Origin: an uncultured Veillonellaceae bacterium
Lineage (GTDB): Bacteria; Bacillota; Negativicutes; Veillonellales; Megasphaeraceae
Direction of reading: 5' to 3'
Assembly (NCBI GenBank): GCA_900546795.1
Contig: UREG01000003.1
Coordinates: 1-47,147 of the forward strand
DNA length: 47,147 bases
The notes under the pieces were generated by a model. It ran no database searches. It was not told the origin of the DNA and worked only from the letters and a program-made list of their open reading frames with translations. A program made the position numbers and the translations under genes. Shown here piece after piece: positions 33,273 through 41,017 of this stretch. How positions within the stretch are numbered: position 1 is the first letter of the stretch; each line of letters starts with the position of its first letter.

Positions 33273-34520
33273 TTATACTCGTTCAGAAACAAAATTATGG
33301 TTAAATCCTTCTACGTCCATATCATTCTCTCTTGCTGAAATAATTGTAACGCCAACCAAATCACCAACAACATTGCCCGACGTATGAGCAATATCGCCAA
33401 TCGGCCAAATCGCAGCCAATATAGGAACTAATTCCAGCGGCAGTCCCATAGACTGAAGAAGTACCGTCGAAAGAACGATCCCGCCGCCTTTTACACCGCC
33501 GGTCCCCATAGAAAGCATTACTGCCAGAATACCAAATTGAAGAATCATCGGAAGTGTTAAGGTCATACCATATAAATTTGCTGCAAATACACAGATAGCC
33601 GCCAATACGCAAGTCATGCCATTACTATTGATTGTAGAGCCTACAGTTAAGCCAAAACCATAAATAGATTCGGAAATCCGCAAGTTTTTCGCCGCTACGT
33701 CCAAGCTGACTGGCAATGCCGCAGAAGAAGAAGTCGTACTTGCCGCAATCAGCATAGCCGGCGTGATCGCTTTAAAAAACTTGATTGGATTTATATTCGC
33801 TAATACTTTTAATTGAATTGGATATAAAATAAAAACAACTGCTAAAATCGAAACCCAATCCGCTAAAAGGAATTTTCCCACTTCAGCAAACATTTTTCCA
33901 CTCAATGAACTTACCATATCGGATGTCAGTCCCATAATCCCATACGGCGCTAACGACATAATATAACCAGTGATCGTCAGCATAATTTCACAGCCTTCGT
34001 CAAAAAGCTTCGTCACTGTTTTGGCTCTTTCCCCAAGAATCAGTAGAACACAGCCTAAAAAGACCGAAAAAAATACAACTTGCAAAATATTGCCTGTTGC
34101 CAATGCCTCAAACGGATTTGTTGGAATCCACTTTATCGCATTTTCTATAAAACTAAATTCCGCTTTCTCTCCAGCAGCAGCACCGCCCAGCAATCCAGCC
34201 CCTTCCGCGCCCGGATTGATTGCTAATGAAATTGCAAACGACATAAATACAGCTATTACTGAAGTGATTGCATAATAAAGAATAAGCTTTCCGCCCATAG
34301 AAGCCAGCGACTTTGCACTTTCCATTTTAGTAATCCCACTAACCAGAGTAAATAATGTCAATGGGGTTACTAAGAAGAAAAGAAGTCTTAAAAATGCAGT
34401 GCCAATAGGCTTCATAAGCCATTGCGCGGATTCACCAAATGTAAACCCTACAATAAGACCAATCGTAATGCCAACTAATACCCGAAAATATAACTGTTGT
34501 CTATTCCACCATTTCAGCAT
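33273..34520 (-). CDS. dicarboxylate/amino acid:cation symporter family protein with altered core motifs
   Basis: About 415 aa from the ATG at 34520, which has AGGAGG 9 bases upstream; a longer frame lacks a ribosome site. The DAACS/GltPh fold has eight membrane helices and two hairpins. The serine-rich hairpin is AASTTSSSAALPVS. The cation motif NMDGT reads NSNGM, so the sodium-ligand aspartate is asparagine. The helix 8 arginine that binds acidic side chains is histidine (GDIAHTSGNVVGD). The substrate is therefore probably not glutamate or aspartate, and ion coupling may differ. It lies downstream of an aminotransferase and RidA, suggesting uptake of the amino acid they process. Confidence 0.85.
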   Translation of the reverse strand: MLKWWNRQQLYFRVLVGITIGLIVGFTFGESAQWLMKPIGTAFLRLLFFLVTPLTLFTLVSGITKMESAKSLASMGGKLILYYAITSVIAVFMSFAISLAINPGAEGAGLLGGAAAGEKAEFSFIENAIKWIPTNPFEALATGNILQVVFFSVFLGCVLLILGERAKTVTKLFDEGCEIMLTITGYIMSLAPYGIMGLTSDMVSSLSGKMFAEVGKFLLADWVSILAVVFILYPIQLKVLANINPIKFFKAITPAMLIAASTTSSSAALPVSLDVAAKNLRISESIYGFGLTVGSTINSNGMTCVLAAICVFAANLYGMTLTLPMILQFGILAVMLSMGTGGVKGGGIVLSTVLLQSMGLPLELVPILAAIWPIGDIAHTSGNVVGDLVGVTIISARENDMDVEGFNHNFVSERV

Positions 34521-34564
34521 TGTCTTAAACCTCCTAGTTATATACCAAGGCATATCTCCCTTTC

Positions 34565-34993
34565 TTATCCAACAGCTGCGCTAAGCTGTATTTCTACGGG
34601 TGCGTTTCCCGGCAAAGACGCCACGCCTACCGCAGCTCGGCAGCCAATACCTTTTTCTCCCAATTCCCGATACAGCCAGTCGGAAGCCAGATCCGCTATT
34701 TTGCTATGTTTCGTAAAGTTTGCTTCTGCTCTGACGTATACGGTAATGCTTACAATCTGTTGTATCTGTTCCCCCGTTTCCAGCTGTGCATATACGGCGC
34801 GCAAGGCGTTAGAAGCGGCCAGTTCTACGATTTCTTTATAATATGCCGTGTCTTTTTCTTCCAAAATCGTTTCTGTACTAACCAATTTTCCAGCCTGCCG
34901 CGGGGTCATACCCGCCGTATACACCATGTGGTGTACACGAACGGCGGGTACATATTTCCCCTGAGGGATGGGAACCTGTTTTTCCTCTGTCAT
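34565..34993 (-). CDS. RidA family (YjgF/YER057c/UK114) protein
   Basis: 142 aa, a single chorismate-mutase-like RidA domain. The carboxylate-binding arginine is in GCRAAVGVASLPGNAPVEI (about 116-134). RidA proteins form trimers and hydrolyse reactive enamine/imine intermediates such as 2-aminoacrylate made by PLP enzymes. The VGVASLP form resembles the Rid2-7 groups rather than the archetypal RidA. The ATG overlaps the aminotransferase stop (ATGA), a strong sign that it handles a product of that enzyme. Confidence 0.88.
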   Translation of the reverse strand: MTEEKQVPIPQGKYVPAVRVHHMVYTAGMTPRQAGKLVSTETILEEKDTAYYKEIVELAASNALRAVYAQLETGEQIQQIVSITVYVRAEANFTKHSKIADLASDWLYRELGEKGIGCRAAVGVASLPGNAPVEIQLSAAVG

Positions 34994-36201
34994 TTTCTAT
35001 ATCGTTCCATTACAGCCATGACACGGCGGATGGCATCTGCAGCCGCTTTATGATCCTGCGAGAAGTTTACGCGGAAACTATTGGTAAACTGCGGTCCAAA
35101 TTCAGTTCCCGGCGTAATCGTCACATCGGTCAGCTGGCGTACAATTTTAGTAAATGCAGAAATATCCACATCCAGCGGCGGCAAGGTAACGAATAAATAG
35201 CTGCCGGCTTCTGTCGTTCTTGCCGATACGCCCGGTACTGCCCGTAATATTTCAAGCAGTTCATCACGAATAGCCTGATGCGCTTCAATTCGTTCCTGCA
35301 TCCAGCCGGCAGGTTCGTCAAACCAGTAGCGAAGAACTGCCTGGCTGTATCCAGTAGCCCGCAAAGACACAATTGCCTGCAATTTTTCCATGCGGTCGAT
35401 GATTTCTTTAGAGCCATATGCTACGCCTAACCGATATCCGCTAAGCGACTCGGTCTTAGACGGCCCGATAATCGTTACCATATTGTCCGGCCGTTCTTCC
35501 AGCGAACGCAGATGCAGGTACGAGCGGCCGTCAAAGATCTGACGGGAATACAATTCGTCTACGATAAGTGCCGCACCGTATTTTTTAGCCAACGCGGCGA
35601 TCGTTTTGATTTCTTCATCCGAGTATACAACGCCGGTAGGATTGTTCGGATTGGAGAAGAGGAATAATTTCACGCCTTGTTTGAACGCTTCTTCCAATTC
35701 TGTCAGATCCAGCCCTGCCCGATCTGTATATTCTGTATAGTGCATTTGGATAGGTACCAATTCGCCTTCAAAAAATTCTACCAGTTTGCGGTTCGCAAAA
35801 TAGTCCGGTTCTACGATCGCTACTTTATCGCCGCTGCCAATAAGAGCCCCCATCGCAAGGAACAGCGCCCCCTGCGTACCAGGGGTAATGATCAGTTCAG
35901 AATCGGCATTTACCGGCGCGCCGCTGTAAGCCGCAAGCTTTCTTGCCATATCTTCCCGAATACTTTTGCTGCCCCGATATTCGGTATACGCCTGTTTCCC
36001 GCCATATTCTACCGCCGACATAAACAGCCCTTTTGTTCCCGGGATAGGCTCAAATGCATCTACGTCCCCATGGGAAAAGTCTACCGGAGTTCCTGAAATT
36101 TTTTCTCCTCGTAAATCCAATTTCTCCGCTTTCTGACGTCCTTCTTGTCCTGGCGCTGAGTCTACACCTAGTTTTGCAAATTTTTCCAATACGCTTGCCA
36201 T
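34990..36201 (-). CDS. PLP-dependent aminotransferase / beta-eliminating enzyme (class I/II)
   Basis: 403 aa, fold type I. PFSNPNNPTGVVYS-like LFSNPNNPTGVVYSDEE (about 182-198), DELYSRQIFDG with the PLP-O3' tyrosine, and the PLP lysine in GPSKTESLSGYRLG (about 246-259). The N-terminal GDVDAFEPIPGTKGLF and YTEYRGSKSIRE stretches are typical of the family. It probably transaminates or deaminates an amino acid imported by the neighbouring symporter, with RidA clearing the imine. The substrate is unknown. It has its own promoter at 36260-36288 and a GGAGTGGG ribosome site. Confidence 0.87.
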   Translation of the reverse strand: MASVLEKFAKLGVDSAPGQEGRQKAEKLDLRGEKISGTPVDFSHGDVDAFEPIPGTKGLFMSAVEYGGKQAYTEYRGSKSIREDMARKLAAYSGAPVNADSELIITPGTQGALFLAMGALIGSGDKVAIVEPDYFANRKLVEFFEGELVPIQMHYTEYTDRAGLDLTELEEAFKQGVKLFLFSNPNNPTGVVYSDEEIKTIAALAKKYGAALIVDELYSRQIFDGRSYLHLRSLEERPDNMVTIIGPSKTESLSGYRLGVAYGSKEIIDRMEKLQAIVSLRATGYSQAVLRYWFDEPAGWMQERIEAHQAIRDELLEILRAVPGVSARTTEAGSYLFVTLPPLDVDISAFTKIVRQLTDVTITPGTEFGPQFTNSFRVNFSQDHKAAADAIRRVMAVMERYRK

Positions 36202-36259
36202 GTTCCCACTCCATTCTTTTTAGATATTCTCGAAATGCATTTCTCTTATCGTTGATTTC

Positions 36260-36288
36260 ATTATATTCTCCGAATACTTTATTGTAAA
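36260..36288 (-). promoter_or_regulatory. promoter of the aminotransferase-RidA-symporter operon
   Basis: Minus strand TTTACA (36283-36288), 17-base spacer, TATAAT (36260-36265). It probably answers to the LysR protein encoded upstream. The remaining part of the gap, 36289-36467, shows no gene or clear LysR box. Confidence 0.75.
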
Positions 36289-36467
36289 ATTGATTATTTA
36301 CTTTTTAAAAATCTATTTTTTAGATTTTATTTCTATTCTTCTTGGCACTCATCTGCCATGCTGCGGATAGATGCGGATACAGGTGCGTCCTGCGCTTTTG
36401 TATTTCTCTCTTTCACTTCGCTCTCACACCGCAGTTCCTCTTGCTCAGCGTGCAGAATCCCAACAAA

Positions 36468-36501
36468 AAAACAGGCATTTGCTGTATAACAAATGCCTGT
36501 C
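36468..36501 (-). terminator. terminator of the LysR regulator gene
   Basis: Stem ACAGGCATTTG / CAAATGCCTGT followed on the minus strand by seven T. It directly follows the LysR stop, so the regulator and the aminotransferase operon are separate transcripts. Confidence 0.88.
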
Positions 36502-36503
36502 TT

Positions 36504-37394
36504 TTATTGATGCAATCCTTTTTTAAATTCTTCTAAATATGCGTCAAATATCTGTAAGCATTCCGCAGTCCTCGCTTTTGGATATCGCTGCCGAATCGAG
36601 TAACACCGCCGCATCGGAGGCGGCGCAGTCAATTCATAATACGAATAGCCGCCTTGTTCATACAGTGTTTCCGCTATGCACAGCGGTACAACAGACCAGG
36701 CCCCTTCCCGGTCCAGAAATAATGATAATAGCGGCGTAGTATCTACTTGCAGTACAGGATATTTTACGCGGCCTTTCCACTGGTGATACCAGTCATGAAA
36801 GGCGTTGTCCCCCACGAAAAATATTTCTTGCCGTTCGTCTAATTGAGTAAGTCCCAGTTGTTCGTGCCCCCGCACACACTGGTTGTCCCGACGGATAACG
36901 ACCCGCCGTTCTGTATAAAATTCCTGAGCCAGCACATTTTGCATCGGCAGCTGGAATAGCGGAAAGGCTATATCCAATTCCCCTCTGTCGATCAAAAGAT
37001 ACAGCTCCGTCGAATTGTATGTCTTTATATTTAAATGAATGTCCGGTCTCTCTTGTAATAGTCTTTTATATAACGGCGGAAAGATGAAGCGATGAAATGT
37101 ATCGACGGCCCCCACCGCCAATGTCATTTCCTGGACTTGGCTTTTTATTCGTTTCGTATCTTCGCACAAGTCCTGCCATCGTTTCGCCAGTACAAAAAAT
37201 TCTTTTCCGTAATCTGTGAGTATAAGCGCTTTGCCGCCGCGCCGCCGTTCGATAAGAGGCACCCCTACCTCCCGTTCCAGCTCGCTTAGGCGATGGCTCA
37301 GCGTCGACTGCGAAATAAACAGATCTTTTGCAGCCTCCGTAATATTTTCCCTCTTTAAAATCGCCAAAAATGCTTCGATATTTGCCGTGTTCAT
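36504..37394 (-). CDS. LysR family transcriptional regulator
   Basis: About 296 aa, usual length. The N-terminal winged HTH includes NITEAAKDLFISQSTLSHRL (about 19-38) followed by LEREVGVPLIERRRGG. The C-terminal periplasmic-binding-like effector domain follows from about residue 90. ATG 37394 is preceded by GGGGAG and fits the family start; a frame extension to 37424 has no ribosome site. It probably controls the downstream aminotransferase-RidA-symporter operon, sensing a substrate or product. Confidence 0.9.
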   Translation of the reverse strand: MNTANIEAFLAILKRENITEAAKDLFISQSTLSHRLSELEREVGVPLIERRRGGKALILTDYGKEFFVLAKRWQDLCEDTKRIKSQVQEMTLAVGAVDTFHRFIFPPLYKRLLQERPDIHLNIKTYNSTELYLLIDRGELDIAFPLFQLPMQNVLAQEFYTERRVVIRRDNQCVRGHEQLGLTQLDERQEIFFVGDNAFHDWYHQWKGRVKYPVLQVDTTPLLSLFLDREGAWSVVPLCIAETLYEQGGYSYYELTAPPPMRRCYSIRQRYPKARTAECLQIFDAYLEEFKKGLHQ

Positions 37395-37490
37395 ACCCCA
37401 AAACTCCCCTTTATTATATTTCACACTGCGTAAACGATTCTCTATTCAAGGAGAGTTTTCCTGCTTGTATCGATCTTTCTCTCCGCTTGT

Positions 37491-38477
37491 CTATTTGACA
37501 GCTGCCGTTACCTGAGAAAAAGCCGGTTGGTCTTCCTGTTCTTTTTGTTCCACTCGTTTTGCGAAAATGGACGCCAGCAACGAGCCCGTCGTCTGATGAA
37601 CGACGCCTGCTACCGCGCCGGGGATCGCAACTGCCGGATTAAAATGCAGTGCTGCCAGCGAGCAAGCCAGCGCCGAGTTCTGCATACCGACTTCCAGCGT
37701 TACGGAATGGCGCTGCGGCAATCCCATGCCCAGTTTGCCCGTCGTGAAATACCCCAATGCAAATCCCCCCAGATTATGCAGAAGTACAACCGCGATCAGC
37801 ACAAAACCAAGTTCTAAGATCTTTGCCCCGTTCAGCGCAACCATCGCCCCCATGATGGACAGAACGGAAAAAGCAGATAACAGCACCAGGAATTTAGAAC
37901 ACTGTTCTACATAGGTATCTCCTACCACTTTATGAACCAGCAATCCCAATACGATCGGCAGTAAAATTACCTGCGCTACCGACATCAGCATGGACGTAAA
38001 GGATACGGTCACCCATTGTCCAGCCAGCGCCCATGTAAGCATCGGCGTTAAAAACGGGGCCAGCAAGGTAGATGCCGTGGTGATGCATACTGCCAGCGGC
38101 ACATCGCCTTTTGCCAGATAGGACATCACATTGGACGCCGTACCGCTCGGACAAGCGCCCAGCAATACCATGCCGACTGCCAAATCCGGCGGCAGCTGAA
38201 ACGCTACCGTAAGTCCATATGCCAACATCGGCATGATCGTATAATGTGCCACACAGCCGGCCAATACTTCTTTCGGCCGTTTAAAGACAAAAGTAAAATC
38301 GGTTGCTTTCAGCGTCATTCCCATGCCAAACATGATCACGCTCAGCAGCAATACCGTATGTGACGCCGCCCAGCTGAACGCTGACGGTACAAAAAATGCC
38401 GCAACGACAACTGCAACGACGATATATGTTAAATACTTCCCTACAAAACCACTCAACTTGTTTACAAACCCCATCAT
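37491..38477 (-). CDS. BASS family (bile acid:sodium symporter-like) transporter, copy 1
   Basis: 328 aa with about nine to ten hydrophobic helices. Family motifs are IMFGMGMTLKATDF (about 48-61), GACPSGTASNVMSYLAKGDV (about 107-126) and EVGMQNSALACSLA (about 262-275). PanS/YfeH-type members carry small organic anions such as 2-oxo acids with sodium. It is preceded by a T-box leader whose specifier codon reads ATC (Ile). It is closely similar over its whole length to copy 2 upstream. Its C-terminal tail is hydrophilic and divergent. Confidence 0.9.
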   Translation of the reverse strand: MMGFVNKLSGFVGKYLTYIVVAVVVAAFFVPSAFSWAASHTVLLLSVIMFGMGMTLKATDFTFVFKRPKEVLAGCVAHYTIMPMLAYGLTVAFQLPPDLAVGMVLLGACPSGTASNVMSYLAKGDVPLAVCITTASTLLAPFLTPMLTWALAGQWVTVSFTSMLMSVAQVILLPIVLGLLVHKVVGDTYVEQCSKFLVLLSAFSVLSIMGAMVALNGAKILELGFVLIAVVLLHNLGGFALGYFTTGKLGMGLPQRHSVTLEVGMQNSALACSLAALHFNPAVAIPGAVAGVVHQTTGSLLASIFAKRVEQKEQEDQPAFSQVTAAVK

Positions 38478-38609
38478 CGTAACCCCTTCTTCTTGTATTA
38501 TTATTTTCTATAACAAATTGAGCGATTGTGTTCCCCTAATAACACGAGTATAAGATGTCCCTCTTATCCGCCGCGGGAATTTTTGTCCCGGGAAACCGCA
38601 GCGGATAAT

Positions 38610-38908
38610 AAAAAAACAGCTTTGTCTCCATAGAAGAGACAAAGCTGTATGCTCTGCGGTACCACTCTTATTGCCGACTAAACGGCCACTCTTTTAAGAC
38701 ATCACCGAAGGAAATATTTCCAGCGTTCAATGCCCGACAGGATAACGGTTGTCAGTCGGCCGCGCTTACGCAAATCCAAGATTCTTCAGGCGGCAGCTCA
38801 TGGGTGATTTTTCATGAAACAGTTCTACCTCATCTCTCAGCTCTGCAATGAGTTCTCTGTAATAGTTCTTATTCCACTACTTTTCCCAATCAACGCAATT
38901 TGTTATTT
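38610..38908 (-). promoter_or_regulatory. T-box leader of BASS copy 1, predicted isoleucine-specific
   Basis: The minus strand has the T-box core AAGAGTGGTACCGCA (38655-38669). Terminator ACAGCTTTGTCTC / GAGACAAAGCTGT (38616-38648) and a run of T follow. Stem I shows TTGGG..CCCA at the base, the 5' S-turn AAGTAG, the AGAGAA bulge and the 3' element GAAAA-ATC-A. The GAA-NN-codon spacing equals that of the pheS leader, so the specifier is ATC (38806-38808), followed by a purine as expected opposite U33. Uncharged tRNA-Ile (GAU) should switch the gene on. Confidence 0.85.
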
Positions 38909-38914
38909 GAGTGT

Positions 38915-38943
38915 ATTGTACCGAGTTACTTCTGTCTTGTCAA
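38915..38943 (-). promoter_or_regulatory. promoter of T-box/BASS copy 1
   Basis: Minus strand perfect TTGACA (38938-38943), 17-base spacer, TACAAT (38915-38920). It begins 49 bases after the stop of copy 2, so copy 1 is transcribed independently. Confidence 0.88.
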
Positions 38944-38991
38944 GCTTTATTTCTCTTCTTTTTCTAATTTTATTCTTAATATCATCTGTTT

Positions 38992-39972
38992 TTAATTTTC
39001 TTGTAATGCATTTTCTTTTGGATATAGAGCCGGTTCTTCGCATTCCTTGCCTTGTTTAGCAAACCACGAGGCCAGCAGCGAACCGGTTATTTGATGCACA
39101 GCGCTGGCAATCGCTCCTGGAATCGCGGCTGCCGGAGCAAAATGAACGGACGCCAGGGAGCAGGCAAGCGCAGAATTCTGCATTCCTGTTTCCAAGGTAA
39201 CGGACCGGCGCTGCGCCATTTCCATGCCCAATTTTCCGGTAACAAGGTAGCCCAGCAGAAATCCTCCCAAATTATGCGTCAATACCAACGCGATCATCAG
39301 CGCCCCTAATTTTAAAATGGCCGCGCCGTTCACTGCAACGATCGCTCCTACGATAGATAAAACGGCAAATGCCGATACCAGCACCATGCATTTCCCTGCT
39401 TTTTCTACGCCCTTTTCACCGATCAGTTTATGCACCATAACGCCAAGTGCGATCGGCAGCAATATCATGCGTACAATCGACAGCAGCATGCCCATAAATG
39501 AAACTTCTACCCACTGCCCGGCCAGGCCCCACATGAGAAGCGGCGTCAATATTGGCGCTAATAAGGTAGAGGCTGTCGTAATCGATATAGCCAGCGGCAC
39601 ATCGCCTTTTGCCAGATAGGACATGATGTTGGACGCGGTTCCGCTTGGGCAGGCGCCCAGCAAGATCATTCCGGCTGCAAGATCCGGCGGAAGGGAAACG
39701 GCCAGCGTCAAAAGATACGCCAAAAACGGCATGACCGTATAATGAGCAACGCAGCCGGCCAGCACTTCTCGCGGCCGCTTCCAAATCACAGCAAAATCCG
39801 CCGCTTTTAAGGTCATTCCCATGCCGAACATGACCAGGCTCAGCAATTCGATCATATACGTATTGCCCCAGTAAAAGGCTTCCGGCCGCCAATACGCTGC
39901 ACCGACTACAATAAATACAATCCACGTCAGATAGGTACCTACCCAGGTACTCAATTTGCTAATCCATCTCAT
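38992..39972 (-). CDS. BASS family transporter, copy 2
   Basis: 326 aa, same topology and motifs as copy 1: VMFGMGMTLKAADF, GACPSGTASNIMSYLAKGDV and ETGMQNSALACSLA. Identity to copy 1 is high throughout, with the tail and loops diverged. It has a T-box leader with specifier GTC (Val). The GGGGGG ribosome site lies 7 bases before the ATG. No terminator is seen after it, but read-through would meet the T-box terminator of copy 1. Confidence 0.9.
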   Translation of the reverse strand: MRWISKLSTWVGTYLTWIVFIVVGAAYWRPEAFYWGNTYMIELLSLVMFGMGMTLKAADFAVIWKRPREVLAGCVAHYTVMPFLAYLLTLAVSLPPDLAAGMILLGACPSGTASNIMSYLAKGDVPLAISITTASTLLAPILTPLLMWGLAGQWVEVSFMGMLLSIVRMILLPIALGVMVHKLIGEKGVEKAGKCMVLVSAFAVLSIVGAIVAVNGAAILKLGALMIALVLTHNLGGFLLGYLVTGKLGMEMAQRRSVTLETGMQNSALACSLASVHFAPAAAIPGAIASAVHQITGSLLASWFAKQGKECEEPALYPKENALQEN

Positions 39973-40073
39973 TTATATTCCCCCTTTTTTGTTCTAACAA
40001 ATTGAGCGATTGTTTCCCCTTTGCTTCTTGTACGACGGTATATTTACCCCGGGAACCGTCTGACGCAGGCAAA

Positions 40074-40368
40074 TAAAAAAACAGCTTTGTCCCTAAAAAA
40101 GAGACAAAGCTGCATGCTCTGCGGTACCACTCTTATTGCCGATTAAACGGCCACTCTATTAAGACATCACCGAAGGAAAGCTTCCAACGTTCAATGCCCG
40201 ACAGGATAACGGCTGTCAGCCGGCTGCCCCTACACAGAAATTCCTTCAGTGCAGCCGCTCATGGGCGACTTTTCACACCGGCGTCCTGCCCCGCCTCTCA
40301 CCTGCGGCGGGTTCTCTGTAGCATTCCAGTCCAGCGTTACTTCTCCCAATCAACGCAATTTGTTATTG
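40074..40368 (-). promoter_or_regulatory. T-box leader of BASS copy 2, predicted valine-specific
   Basis: T-box core AAGAGTGGTACCGCA (40120-40134), terminator stem AGCTTTGTC / GACAAAGCT (around 40083-40110) and T-run. It is alignable base by base with the leader of copy 1: same start AACAAATTGCGTTGATTGGG and same CCTGTCGGGCATTGAACG segment. At the specifier, GAAAA-GTC-G replaces GAAAA-ATC-A, giving GTC (40267-40269). Uncharged tRNA-Val (GAC) should relieve termination. The TGGT of the core suits the A discriminator of both tRNA-Ile and tRNA-Val. Confidence 0.85.
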
Positions 40369-40374
40369 CTTACG

Positions 40375-40403
40375 ATTGTATCGGTCCCGCCGTGAAAAGT
40401 CAA
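40375..40403 (-). promoter_or_regulatory. promoter of T-box/BASS copy 2
   Basis: Minus strand TTGACT (40398-40403), 17-base spacer, TACAAT (40375-40380). Confidence 0.85.
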
Positions 40404-40464
40404 TTCTTTTTTCCGCTGCCAGCAAAACTTGCATATACTGGCGCTATAACGTACTTTTTTCGAT

Positions 40465-40941
40465 TTATTTTTGCGCTGCTAACCGGTGAAGAGTCGTAAA
40501 TACATTCTGGTCTATGCCAACAGCAATTTCTTGCCGGGCATTTTTATCAATCGATTCCAGAATTTTCCCATCCTGCGCAAATTTGGAATATGCGGTAAAG
40601 GATCCTTCAAACACCTCGGTTACCTTATTGGCATGTACTTGAAGCTGACCGCGGTAAATAGCAGATACAAGCTTTCCGTTCTGGTAATCCATCGCAGAAA
40701 TATTGGGTTCATATTCTTCTACATATACATTGCATGTAATATTTTCCACACTGTTAGGATAGTCCATCGTCTGGATTCCCTGAATCGAGTTCATATCCAC
40801 GTATACAACATGGTTTCCTTCCGTCGTCAAGACCCGATACATGATCGGATTATCCAGCAAGTCCTGGGAGCTGATAGCAAAAGCCTGCAAGCCGGCTGCC
40901 ATCGTCAGTACGGACACGATTGCCATGATTTTCTTTTTCAT
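40465..40941 (-). CDS. secreted protein of unknown function
   Basis: 158 aa with a clear signal peptide MKKKIMAIVSVLTMAAGLQA, cleavage likely after AFA. The mature part (about 135 aa) is soluble and beta-rich by eye, with VYVDMNSIQGI and NITCNVYVEEYEP. Repeated Tyr/Val strands resemble the small periplasmic proteins common in Negativicutes, but I do not recognise a family. Extended -10 promoter TGG TATAAT (40972-40977) and GAGGTGATGG ribosome site. It is a single gene between the BASS leader and the nucleoid protein. Confidence 0.7.
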   Translation of the reverse strand: MKKKIMAIVSVLTMAAGLQAFAISSQDLLDNPIMYRVLTTEGNHVVYVDMNSIQGIQTMDYPNSVENITCNVYVEEYEPNISAMDYQNGKLVSAIYRGQLQVHANKVTEVFEGSFTAYSKFAQDGKILESIDKNARQEIAVGIDQNVFTTLHRLAAQK

Positions 40942-41017
40942 TCCATCACCTCATTTATGATTTCTTTTTTTATTATACCACACTGAAATGGGTGAAAGGT
41001 TACAAGTATATCACAAT

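Noticed and set aside
32977..33387. 136-codon open frame on the plus strand
   Set aside because: It crosses the orphan RNA, a terminator and the 3' end of the symporter, without RBS or domain.
38655..38820. Alternative reading of both BASS T-boxes as lysine specifiers (AAA and AAG right after GAA)
   Set aside because: The following base would be T, not a purine, and the spacing would disagree with the Phe leader in the same window. ATC/GTC fits better on both counts.
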